From: Acidaminobacter sp964416305
GTDB taxonomy: Bacteria; Bacillota; Clostridia; Peptostreptococcales; Acidaminobacteraceae
Direction of reading: 5' to 3'
DNA length: 64,000 nt
NCBI GenBank assembly: GCA_964416305.1
Contig: CAYQDM010000002.1
Coordinates: 62,001-126,000 of the forward strand
Shown here: piece by piece, positions 25,875 through 34,332 of the stretch
Layout: every line of letters begins with the position of its first letter
Position numbering within the stretch: position 1 is the stretch's first letter
Notes under the pieces: generated by a model
Database searches by the model: none
The model's input: only the letters and a program-made list of their open reading frames with translations
What the model was told of the DNA's origin: nothing
Position numbers and translations under genes: made by a program

Positions 25875-25933
25875 AAAAAACTCAAAGGCAGAAAACAAGC
25901 AGTTCAAAAACCAACCACTTGTTTTCCGCCTTT
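25875..25933 (-). terminator. Intrinsic terminator after yjjI
   Basis: AAAGGCGGAAAACAAG (25933-25918) pairs with CTTGTTTTCTGCCTTT (25899-25884) on the minus strand, followed by GAGTTTTTT. Confidence 0.85.
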
Positions 25934-25963
25934 TAAATTAAGATCCTCGCTTATTGCCAAATG

Positions 25964-27472
25964 CTACAGCAATCCATCCCTCATGCGAACGCGCCGCTCC
26001 AGCACATGCTGGTTGTCTACAGCACCTTTCCCCAAAGCCACCGTATCCTGCAGCACCGCTTCTCCCCGTCTCAGCTTCTCAATTTCAGAGCGTTTGACCA
26101 GATAGCCGGTAATCCGGATCACATCTGCATCTGAAGCGTAGGAGGAAAAATAGCGCATCCCGGCATCAAAAGCACCTTTGACTATGTCGACGACCACTTG
26201 GGGATTGGACTTCACAGTCTCATCAAAACTGAAAATATCGCCAATACCGGATGGAAAATACTTGTGATAGCGGGCCGCCTGCAGCAAATGCTCGTGGATA
26301 GGCGGTTCGTCTCCAATTGGAATCCTGCAGCCCGGACTGGTGCCGGCATCAGAATCTATGCCCACCTGGGCATGAAGCAGATAATGGCCGCCCGTCGCCA
26401 AATGCGGATTGAAATGCCCGTTCACCACCGTCTGCATAACCTCAATAATGCGCACCCCAAGATCATCCGCTTCCTGACTGTGCCCAAAGCGTACGCTGTG
26501 GCCATCCAACTTCATAAGATGGTTGACGGCTTCCGCCAGACCAACCTCACCCAGCATGGCAGTAAACCTTGCCGGATCAATCAGTCCCTCACGAACAAGG
26601 AAACTCGATTCGAAGAAGTGGCTTTCCTCCACCAAAAAGCGAATGCGTTCATCCATGTAATCCATGGCAAGCTGAACCGCTTCCGGAAGCAGCCTCTCGA
26701 TATAGTCCGCTGAATTGACAGCTTCAAAAGACAATTTATCGAGCTTAAGCCGCGAAAGGGTGTAGCTGCCGCCCCCAATAGGCAGGCCGTTGTAGCAGCT
26801 GACTATGGCGTAACCATCGGCAAAATTCTCGAATTCTTTCGAAAACATGGCATGGTTGGCAAAGCTCGGCTTTGCTGTGATCAGTGAGGTGGCGGCCGCG
26901 TCTCGCATAAATTCCTCCGTCGTCGCCGGACTCACCTTCAGGGTGATATTCGGGATCGCGTCCTGAAGCTCACGCTCCGCCCTCAAAATCAAAGTCCCGG
27001 CTCGAGTCGGTTCTGGGCCCAGGTTCGCATGACAAAATGAATCCGTAATTGTCCGGTCAATGTGCTTCAGGAACAGTTTGATCGTTTTAAAAGCCCTCTC
27101 CTCATCTTCAATAAAGGGATCCAGGAGCGTATCCAAGCTTCCAATATACACCGGAAAAGTCGAAATGGAAGGGATGTGCTTATACAGGATCAGCAGCGCA
27201 TGAATGGCCTCCTCAAGATCCTGAGGCGGATCAATTTCCAGAAACTTACTGCCCTGCTTCATAAATTTTTCGAAATTGACCACGACGTATCGCGGCCTGT
27301 AAGGCGCGTGACCCTCAAACAGGTCACACAGTATATCCCGATCCCGCAGGGACTGAACCGCCGCCGGAATGTTCAGCACCTCAATTGAATCCTCCGCGGC
27401 CCTGGCCAAGGAAATCACCTTTTGCTCATAAGTCAGCACGGGATCTTGAATGATGGACAAAACATTACCCAT
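25964..27472 (-). CDS. yjjI: YjjI-family glycyl radical enzyme
   Basis: Glycyl-radical protein of the YjjI (DUF3029) family; the reaction is unknown. The C-terminal glycyl loop is VIRITGYLVKRSE, and a candidate catalytic Cys lies in YAIVSCYNGLPIGGGSYTL. ATG 27472 is used because AAGGG sits 8 nt upstream; the longer frame to 27571 lacks a site. About 502 residues, near the family size. In E. coli yjjI and yjjW are adjacent, whereas here a sigma/anti-sigma pair and a zinc-ribbon gene lie between them. A monocistronic unit with its own terminator is likely. Confidence 0.9.
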   Translation of the reverse strand: MGNVLSIIQDPVLTYEQKVISLARAAEDSIEVLNIPAAVQSLRDRDILCDLFEGHAPYRPRYVVVNFEKFMKQGSKFLEIDPPQDLEEAIHALLILYKHIPSISTFPVYIGSLDTLLDPFIEDEERAFKTIKLFLKHIDRTITDSFCHANLGPEPTRAGTLILRAERELQDAIPNITLKVSPATTEEFMRDAAATSLITAKPSFANHAMFSKEFENFADGYAIVSCYNGLPIGGGSYTLSRLKLDKLSFEAVNSADYIERLLPEAVQLAMDYMDERIRFLVEESHFFESSFLVREGLIDPARFTAMLGEVGLAEAVNHLMKLDGHSVRFGHSQEADDLGVRIIEVMQTVVNGHFNPHLATGGHYLLHAQVGIDSDAGTSPGCRIPIGDEPPIHEHLLQAARYHKYFPSGIGDIFSFDETVKSNPQVVVDIVKGAFDAGMRYFSSYASDADVIRITGYLVKRSEIEKLRRGEAVLQDTVALGKGAVDNQHVLERRVRMRDGLL

Positions 27473-27622
27473 TGTTGTCACCCTTTCGTTATAAAACACG
27501 CTGAAACGCGTCGATCTTTTCGCTGTGCACTGCTTTGCTTCTATTTTAAAACAAAGCCAGGCCCGAATCAACGCCCGTGGATGACATAGCGCAATCTTCA
27601 GGACATTTGTCCTTTAAAAGAA

Positions 27623-27638
27623 TTTTTGCCGATGGTCA
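27623..27638. repeat. Motif B copy (TTTTTGCCGATGGTCAC) upstream of yjjI
   Basis: Noncoding copy in the 310-base gap between nhaC and yjjI (27473-27784). The only other feature seen in this gap is the nhaC terminator; no clear promoter for yjjI was identified. Confidence 0.5.
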
Positions 27639-27676
27639 CAAACGGTACCCCCCTAACCAATCATACACTTCATTAA

Positions 27677-27720
27677 TAAAAAAAACACCCCGGTGTCTCT
27701 TGAAAGAACCCGGGGTGTTT
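27677..27720 (-). terminator. Intrinsic terminator after nhaC
   Basis: AAACACCCCGGGTT... pairs with ...ACCGGGGTGTTT on the minus strand (27720-27683) and runs into eight T. Confidence 0.88.
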
Positions 27721-27784
27721 CAAACTCATTTTCATAAATGTCATTAAATTTATGTAGGACATTTGACGCCTGATCGCTCAAATC

Positions 27785-29188
27785 CTATGCCGTTTTCTCG
27801 AAACCAGGAAGTTTCTCCATAGTGATGCCCGTGAAGCCATAGAAGATGGAAACGAGCGGATTGATCAGGTTCAGGAAGCAGTAAGGCAGATAGACCAAAG
27901 TCGCAACGCCGAGTGTGCCTGACATGAACAGACCACAGGAGTTCCAAGGAACCAAAGGCGAAGTCAGGGTACCGGCGTCTTCAAGAACGCGTGAGAGGTT
28001 TTTAGGATGGAGACCGCGATCTGCATAGATTTGTCTGTACATACGTCCTGGGATAACGATGGCAAGATATTGGTCACCAGCCATCATGTTCATGGCAATG
28101 ATTGTGATGATCGTTGCGAGAACGAGGCTGCCAGTGCCATGAGCAAGCTTCATGATGGAAGAAGCTATAGCTTCAAGCATGCCGGACGTCTCCATAACAC
28201 CGCCAAAGCTCATGGCGCAGAGAATCAGGGAAACCGTCCACATCATGCTGTCGAGTCCCCCACGGGAAAGCAGATCATCAATAACCGTGATGCCTGTATC
28301 AGATGCATAACCATAGTGGGTAGCTTCAACAATGGCAGTCATGTCAGCGCCCTGGAACAGGAACGCGAACAAAGCGCCAAGAATCGTGCCGCCAATCAAG
28401 CCAGGCATTGCAGGCACTTTAAAGATGACCATAGCGATAACCAGAATTGGCGCAAGAAGAAGAATCAGCGAAATGTTGAAGTTCGCTTCAAGGCCTGTCA
28501 GAATTTCATTGATACCTGCAGTATCAATCTCATTGCCGGCAAATCTCATTCCAATGATTCCGTAGAGTATCAGGGAAATAATCAGTGATGGACCTGTCGT
28601 ATAGATCATGTGCCGGATGTGTTCAAACAGCGTGGACCCTGCCATGGCTGGCGCGAGGTTTGTCGTATCAGACAGAGGAGACATTTTGTCGCCAAAATAC
28701 GCGCCGGAAATGATTGCGCCGGCAACGATACCAGGATTCATGCCAAGGCCAATGCCAACGCCGACTAACGCGATGCCTACTGTGCCGGCAGTCGTCCAGG
28801 AGCTTCCGGTAGCAAGGGAAACGACACAGCAGAGCAAGCAGGTTGCGACGAGGAAAATGCTAGGAGACAGAAGTTTGAGACCATAGTAGATCATGGTTGG
28901 AACGATGCCGCCAAGGATCCAGGTACCGATGATCATACCGATGATCATCAAAATCAGAATGGCCTGCATAGCCATTTTGATGGTGTCGACAATCCCATCC
29001 TCAAGCTCTTTCCAGGTGTAGCCGAGTCCGAAAATTGCGACGATAGCCGCGACGACTGCTGAGAAGAGAATTGGAAGGTGTGGATCCCCGCCCCAGAACT
29101 GCATGGTGACGATCAGTGCCACGATAATGAATGCCATAGGAATAAGTGCGTGACCAAGCGTGGCTTTTTTCTTCATCTTTGTTTCCAT
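27785..29188 (-). CDS. nhaC: NhaC-family Na+/H+ antiporter
   Basis: Polytopic membrane antiporter (about 11-12 spans), NhaC family, which includes Na+/H+ exchangers and the malate/lactate exchanger MleN. GSSWTTAGTVGIALVGVG and GAYFGDKMSPLSDTTNLAP are family hallmarks. ATG 29188 is chosen because AAAGGAGG is 9 nt upstream; the longer frame (29260) has none. The 467-residue length is normal. It lies directly downstream of a GlnK/GlnL-like two-component system, suggesting that the system controls it. The substrate could be sodium or an organic acid. Confidence 0.92.
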   Translation of the reverse strand: METKMKKKATLGHALIPMAFIIVALIVTMQFWGGDPHLPILFSAVVAAIVAIFGLGYTWKELEDGIVDTIKMAMQAILILMIIGMIIGTWILGGIVPTMIYYGLKLLSPSIFLVATCLLCCVVSLATGSSWTTAGTVGIALVGVGIGLGMNPGIVAGAIISGAYFGDKMSPLSDTTNLAPAMAGSTLFEHIRHMIYTTGPSLIISLILYGIIGMRFAGNEIDTAGINEILTGLEANFNISLILLLAPILVIAMVIFKVPAMPGLIGGTILGALFAFLFQGADMTAIVEATHYGYASDTGITVIDDLLSRGGLDSMMWTVSLILCAMSFGGVMETSGMLEAIASSIMKLAHGTGSLVLATIITIIAMNMMAGDQYLAIVIPGRMYRQIYADRGLHPKNLSRVLEDAGTLTSPLVPWNSCGLFMSGTLGVATLVYLPYCFLNLINPLVSIFYGFTGITMEKLPGFEKTA

Positions 29189-29332
29189 TGATGAATTCCT
29201 CCTTTGCATAAGATAGTTCATTATACATAAGAGGTTACAAAAAAATTCAAAAACGTTCAAATTTGAATAACAAAAATGTCACAAATAATTAAGAATAGTC
29301 AAAATTTTGTGAATCACTGTCAGAAAATTGCA

Positions 29333-30181
29333 CTAAGTGGTCTCGAGAACCATCAGGATCAGGTTGTCAATAAATTTGCGCACTGAGATCTTTCCCCCGC
29401 TTTCGCGTTTGCCGCGAACGAAATCCATCTCTGCTTTGACATTTTCAAAGTCATATAAGGTACTGGAAAAACGGATAAAGTTTTCATTCATATAGTCCTC
29501 AATTCCCAAATTTGCCAAATTGATAAGCCCCCGGTTGATTGCCCGCCGCAGTCGCTGCTCCATGGCTTTTGGATTGTCGCAAAGTTCGTCGCAGATGTCC
29601 CTGACCTTAAAATCAAATGTTTTAAGATTGTTCTCCAGCATGTAGGAACAGATCTGAATCAGATCCTCCCCGCCCTTTTCTCCCATAATACCGAGCTTTG
29701 AAAAAATAATTTTGATTTTTTTTACCTGATCAGTCAACTGATCCGGCATCTTGGTTGAAGCATGTTTGTCACCTTTATTGAACATGCCCTCTATCATTTT
29801 GAATGTGCGCTCCATCTCGAGCTTCTCTTTGATGTTCCCAAGAACATTTCTGATTTCGATCTGATTCACCGGTTTGCTTATAAAAAACTCTACCCCGCAG
29901 TCGTATGCTTTCGAAATGATATTCTTGCTTGAGACCTGAGACAGCATGACAAATCGCGTGTCCGGCAGACCATCCTTCAAAGCTTTGACAAGGGCGCAGC
30001 CATCCATGTTGGGCATCAGCATATCCACGACAACTATGGAAGGCTTCAGATTTGGAATCTGAACTAAAGCTTTTTCGGAATCCTTAGCCATACCAACGAC
30101 ATCACCAAGATCAAACTCTTCAATGATATTTTCAAGCACTCTTAAAACTGATGAGTCATCATCCACCAAATAAAATGTCAT
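29333..30181 (-). CDS. YcbB/GlnL-type response regulator
   Basis: Receiver domain (MTFYLVDDDSS, phosphorylatable Asp in VVVDMLMPN, Lys in FFISKPV) joined to a YcbB-type DNA-binding domain with a C-terminal helix-turn-helix region (DICDELCDNPKAMEQRLRRAINRGL). In Bacillus the GlnK/GlnL pair controls glutamine use. It is 4 bases after the kinase gene. The 144-base gap before nhaC is AT-rich and contains spaced ATTTGT/TTTTGT words on the minus strand, a possible binding region. Confidence 0.88.
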   Translation of the reverse strand: MTFYLVDDDSSVLRVLENIIEEFDLGDVVGMAKDSEKALVQIPNLKPSIVVVDMLMPNMDGCALVKALKDGLPDTRFVMLSQVSSKNIISKAYDCGVEFFISKPVNQIEIRNVLGNIKEKLEMERTFKMIEGMFNKGDKHASTKMPDQLTDQVKKIKIIFSKLGIMGEKGGEDLIQICSYMLENNLKTFDFKVRDICDELCDNPKAMEQRLRRAINRGLINLANLGIEDYMNENFIRFSSTLYDFENVKAEMDFVRGKRESGGKISVRKFIDNLILMVLETT

Positions 30182-30185
30182 GGGG

Positions 30186-31463
30186 TTACCTCTCCTTCAG
30201 GGCTAATTTGTCGAGTACAGCGACTATTTCTGTGCCTGAACCTAAACTGGACTTCACCGTGATATGACCGTTGAACGTCGTTTCTACAATATCTTTGACG
30301 AGGGTCAGCCCCAATCCGCGATAGATATCACCGGTACTTGGGTTGAACTTCGTAGAGTAGCCGGCCTCAAAAATGGCCTCAACATCTTTATCTTTTATGC
30401 CGGGTCCGTTATCCCTGACTGTCAAAATCAAATGCTCAAAGTCCTCAGTCAAAATGACAGAAATTGTACCTTCTTTCCTTGAATCCCGAATGGCCTCAAT
30501 GCTGTTGGAAATCAGATTCCTTATGACTGAGACAAATAGCAGATGCTCACTGACGACGTGGTCTGAATTCAACAGATCGACCATGTTAAGCTCAATCTTG
30601 GCATTCACACTTTCATTTTTAAAGAATTTGACTACAATCTCCAGAAGTTCCCTGACTTTAAATGCCCCATAGGGGTTTTGTGTGACGCCGATCTTGTCTA
30701 TTCCTTCAATAACCTTGGAATAGTTTTTCTTGATTTCATGAACGTCTTTTGCAATTTTTAAGGACAAATGACGCGATTTGGGGTCGGAGTCGTCCGCAAG
30801 CTGCTCATAAAGGGTGTATGCCTCCCCCATGACTTGCTCAATATATTCCATATTGTTCTGCATAAAATATATTTCACTTTTCAAATCACTCAGAACAGTG
30901 TACATACTCTTATAACGCTCATATTTTTCATCCTTCATCAGAATGATGTTGTAGTATTTCAAAACGAAAACAAGCGCCGTCGCCAAAGCTGTCCGGATAA
31001 ATGCCACCGTGATCAAAGTGTCGACCAGGCGAATCTTCTCCCCCACCAATGGACCAATCCGGATCACAAGTTCAAATAAATTGGAGGCAAAGTCAGCGAT
31101 ACAAATGGCTAAAATCCAGCGGGACAGCACCTTTTCCTTAGCGAGATAGACTATAAAATAGTAGATGAAACCATAGGACATATCAAACACGAAAATAGGA
31201 AAGTCAGCCATGACGGCTGCCAAAAAGCTCCCAAACACGCCAATTCCTATGATCCCTCTAAACAGAAGCCCAAAGAGTCCTATCCCAAAAGAGGTTATAA
31301 TGGGATTCAGCGTTGGATTGAAATAATAATAGACCGGGAGAATGATGACGGACATTGATATTCTGAAACCATTCAGGTCATAGCCTATGTAAATTTGGGA
31401 TGTTATGGCATCCAACAAAGCTATAATTGAAATTTTTACAATCAGCGTTCTAAGCTGTCTCAT
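30186..31463 (-). CDS. Membrane sensor histidine kinase (GlnK/YcbA-like)
   Basis: About five or six N-terminal spans (to residue about 165) with no large extracellular loop, a linker helix with a candidate phospho-acceptor (KDVHEIKKNYS), then a HATPase domain with NLISNSIEAI, DNGPGI, and GLGLTLVKDIV. 425 residues. It pairs with the adjacent response regulator. The ligand is not known; glutamine sensing is suggested only by family resemblance. Confidence 0.88.
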   Translation of the reverse strand: MRQLRTLIVKISIIALLDAITSQIYIGYDLNGFRISMSVIILPVYYYFNPTLNPIITSFGIGLFGLLFRGIIGIGVFGSFLAAVMADFPIFVFDMSYGFIYYFIVYLAKEKVLSRWILAICIADFASNLFELVIRIGPLVGEKIRLVDTLITVAFIRTALATALVFVLKYYNIILMKDEKYERYKSMYTVLSDLKSEIYFMQNNMEYIEQVMGEAYTLYEQLADDSDPKSRHLSLKIAKDVHEIKKNYSKVIEGIDKIGVTQNPYGAFKVRELLEIVVKFFKNESVNAKIELNMVDLLNSDHVVSEHLLFVSVIRNLISNSIEAIRDSRKEGTISVILTEDFEHLILTVRDNGPGIKDKDVEAIFEAGYSTKFNPSTGDIYRGLGLTLVKDIVETTFNGHITVKSSLGSGTEIVAVLDKLALKER

Positions 31464-31576
31464 AGTTCACATCCTTGCGTCCTTGGATTTCACAATGACC
31501 ACACATCATTATACCAAATACGACATGAAACGGGAATGAAATTGAAGTGAGGCAGGCGAACAAGGTGATGCAGAAG

Positions 31577-31643
31577 AAAAAAGGGAGGTGCAAAGCGTGG
31601 TGTCAATGAGCATAAGCCGCTGACAACGCCATCCATCTCCCTT
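31577..31643 (-). terminator. Intrinsic terminator after xpt
   Basis: On the minus strand an interrupted long stem (AAGGGAG ... CTCCCTT with an inner GGCGT/ACGCC-like arm) runs into TTTTTT. It lies 10 bases after the xpt stop. Confidence 0.7.
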
Positions 31644-31652
31644 CTAACTCTT

Positions 31653-32231
31653 TTAAACTTCTTCAAATACCGGCTTCCCATCAATAAAAGCCTTAATTTT
31701 AGCCAGGGAATGGACTTCAACGCCCAGACTGCTCACATAAGCATTCCCCTCCTGGAAGGACTTCTCAATGACAATACCTACACCGAAAACCTCTCCGCCG
31801 CCCTGTTTTACCAATTCGATCAGACCTGCTGCTGCACGACCCTGAGCGAGAAAGTCGTCCAGTATCAGAACCCGGTCGCCAGGATGAATAAATTTTTTGG
31901 ACACGCGAACACTGTAATTACGTTTCTTCGTGAAGCTGTAGACATTCGTCTCATAGCTGTCCGGATCTGCATTGACGGAATCGAATTTCTTCGCGAATAC
32001 CACAGGCACATTATCAAAGTATTGCGCGGTAATAGCCGCTATGGCTATGCCTGAAGCTTCAATAGTCAAAATCTTGTTGATCCCCATATCCTTAAAACGT
32101 TCGTAAAAAGCCTTGCCTACTTCATTCAACAGGCCTACATCCACCTGGTGATTGAGGAACCGGTCGACTTTCAATATGTCCTTACCCAAGACGTAACCAT
32201 CCGTCAGGATGCGATCTTCTAATATTTTCAA
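31653..32231 (-). CDS. xpt: Xanthine phosphoribosyltransferase
   Basis: Salvages xanthine to XMP. The PRPP loop is VLILDDFLAQGRAAAGL; FLNHQVD and IEASGIA match Bacillus Xpt throughout. TTG 32231 is chosen because AAAGAGGTG is just upstream and it gives the usual 192 residues (LKILEDRILTDGYVLG). ATG 32324 would add an unrelated 31-residue leader. No purine riboswitch was recognised upstream; the gap instead holds a 10-base repeat. Relevant neighbours are purine genes at both ends of the window. Confidence 0.95.
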   Translation of the reverse strand: MKILEDRILTDGYVLGKDILKVDRFLNHQVDVGLLNEVGKAFYERFKDMGINKILTIEASGIAIAAITAQYFDNVPVVFAKKFDSVNADPDSYETNVYSFTKKRNYSVRVSKKFIHPGDRVLILDDFLAQGRAAAGLIELVKQGGGEVFGVGIVIEKSFQEGNAYVSSLGVEVHSLAKIKAFIDGKPVFEEV

Positions 32232-32337
32232 GTGAGCACCTCTTTCTAAACAGAGTTTTATCCATCTTAAAGGAATCTGCTTAAAAAGGCAAGCCCAAGG
32301 CCATAAATTTGTCTCAGTAAACACCAGCTTCGTCCTT

Positions 32338-32432
32338 ATGCCATTATTGACATTAGTGCCATTTACGCCACATAATGCAACTTAATGCAACTTAATGCGA
32401 CTTTATGCCCCAGAAAATCTATATGCCGCTTA
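32338..32432. repeat. Degenerate 10-base phased repeat between an ABC gene and xpt
   Basis: Units of TGCAACTTAA recur at 10-base steps, best at 32377-32406, with decayed copies (TGCCATTATT, TGCCATTTAC, TGCCGCTTAC) on both sides. The array reaches the stop codon of the upstream ABC gene. The 10-base phase matches a DNA helical turn. Confidence 0.75.
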
Positions 32433-34256
32433 CGCCAACAGCTGGCTTTCTTTTTCCTCAACATACTGATGGGTGTAAAGATGCCAGTAATGCCCCTTCA
32501 ATTTCATGAGTGACTGATGGGTGCCGTCTTCAATGATCCGCCCATCCTCAATGACCAAAATACGGTCACAGGCGCGTATGGTGGAAAGTCGGTGGGCAAT
32601 GATAAAACTGGTTCTGTTCTCGAGTACTTTGACAAGCGCGTGCTGAATAAGCTGCTCGGCTTCGGTGTCAATGGAACTCGTAGCCTCATCCAGTATAAAA
32701 ATCGCCGGTTCTGCTATAACGGCCCTGGCAAAGGATATCAGCTGCTTCTGCCCCGTGGACAACATTGCGCCGCCTTCGCCCACCTGTGTGTCATAACCTT
32801 CCGAAAGATGCAGAATGAACGACTCTGCGCCCACGAGTGCCGCCGCTTTTCGAATCTCTTCCTCCGTCGCGTCCAACCGTCCATAGCGAATATTGTCGCG
32901 AATAGTTCCACTGAAAAGATGCGGCGTCTGAAGAACATACCCTATTCCTTGATGCAGCCAAGACTGGGATCGCGCTTTTAACGGGGCCCCATCCAGCAAA
33001 ATTTCCCCGGAGGTCGGCTCATAGAATCTGCAGATCAGGTTGACCAGCGAACTCTTGCCGGAGCCCGTTGGACCGACCAGAGCAACTGAAGTACCCGCTT
33101 CTACCGTGAGAGACAACCCCTGAAAAATGGACTCCTCAGGCTTATAACTGAAATGGACGTCTTTAAATTCAACAGTGCCTTTAATAGGCTCAAAATTTTC
33201 TTTAAGCGGCGCCAGAACCGTGCCATAATGCGCTATGACCTCAGCTGTGTCCACAATCTCCGGCTGCCGATCCAAGAGCATGAAGATGCGCTCGGCGGAT
33301 ACTTGTGCGGACTGCATTTCCGAGAGGATGCGCGCCATTTCTCTGACCGGTTCGAAAAATTGGATCGAGTAATTGATAAACAGCACCAAGGTGCCGTAGG
33401 AGATAGCGCCAGCCATGACCTCCACGCCGCCAAATTGAATCGCCAATACGGTGCCGATCGCTGCTATGTTGATTACCATAGGCTGATACAAGGCACTGTA
33501 AAAGGCGGATTTGATGCTCTGATCCCGCATGTCGCCGCTCAGGACCCGAAAGTCCGCCATAACCTTATCCTCCACCACCAAGGTCTTGGTGGTGCGAGCC
33601 CCGGTGATGCCCTCGTTGATGGCGCCGGTAATCCTGGAATTCAGCCTCCGGACGACTCTTTGGAAGGCGACGATTTTGTTCTGAAAGTACCAGCTGACGA
33701 GAATCAGAACCGGCATAACCGACAAGGTAATGAGCGCCAGCTTTAGATTCACGGCCAGCATCACAGCCATGATCCCCATCATCATGGTTAGTCCCCAGAC
33801 CATGTCCACCAAACCCCATGATATGAATTCACCCAGTTTGGTGACATCTGATGTCAGTCTCGCGAGAATCCAGCCTGCCGCATTCTGATCGAAATAGCTC
33901 ATTGAGAGCTGCTGGAGCTTTTCGAATCCGGCCTGCCGTATATCATGAGATAGGCCGGCCTCGATGACACCCGCTGTCTGGATAAACTTATAAACCACCA
34001 GGGCAATCATCAGGACAATGCCGGCATAGACGGCAATGAAAAGATTCAGGCCATCCAGTCTTCCTGGTGTAATGTAAGCATCGATCAAGTGCTTGGTTAA
34101 ATAGGTCATCATGACATCCATGGCACCCAGGATCGCCAAACAGATCACGACGACTGTCAGCTGCTTCCTGTAATTTTTCATGAATGGCAGCAATCTGAAC
34201 CAAAGTTGCCGGTCGATTTTTTTCCTGCCTGTTTCCTTTTGAATTGAATTTTCCAT
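32430..34256 (-). CDS. ABC multidrug exporter half-transporter, catalytic subunit (BmrD-like)
   Basis: Fused membrane domain (six spans, residues about 20-330) and ATPase. Walker A is GPTGSGKSSL, signature LSTGQKQLISFARAV, Walker B IFILDEATSSIDTEAE with an intact catalytic Glu. Together with the next gene it should form a heterodimer, since the partner has Asp at the catalytic Glu position. This mirrors BmrC/BmrD of Bacillus. 608 residues. GAGGTG precedes ATG 34256, and the partner gene ends 76 bases upstream. Confidence 0.92.
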   Translation of the reverse strand: MENSIQKETGRKKIDRQLWFRLLPFMKNYRKQLTVVVICLAILGAMDVMMTYLTKHLIDAYITPGRLDGLNLFIAVYAGIVLMIALVVYKFIQTAGVIEAGLSHDIRQAGFEKLQQLSMSYFDQNAAGWILARLTSDVTKLGEFISWGLVDMVWGLTMMMGIMAVMLAVNLKLALITLSVMPVLILVSWYFQNKIVAFQRVVRRLNSRITGAINEGITGARTTKTLVVEDKVMADFRVLSGDMRDQSIKSAFYSALYQPMVINIAAIGTVLAIQFGGVEVMAGAISYGTLVLFINYSIQFFEPVREMARILSEMQSAQVSAERIFMLLDRQPEIVDTAEVIAHYGTVLAPLKENFEPIKGTVEFKDVHFSYKPEESIFQGLSLTVEAGTSVALVGPTGSGKSSLVNLICRFYEPTSGEILLDGAPLKARSQSWLHQGIGYVLQTPHLFSGTIRDNIRYGRLDATEEEIRKAAALVGAESFILHLSEGYDTQVGEGGAMLSTGQKQLISFARAVIAEPAIFILDEATSSIDTEAEQLIQHALVKVLENRTSFIIAHRLSTIRACDRILVIEDGRIIEDGTHQSLMKLKGHYWHLYTHQYVEEKESQLLA

Positions 34257-34332
34257 AAGTCACACCTCGAATTGTTCTGCGTTGAAATCTGCGATTATTC
34301 TATGAAGCCAATGAGTTTCAGCAGAAAAGCCT

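Noticed and set aside
31490..31720. 76-residue minus-strand ORF at the end of xpt
   Set aside because: Overlaps the xpt coding end in another frame and crosses its terminator; no ribosome site.
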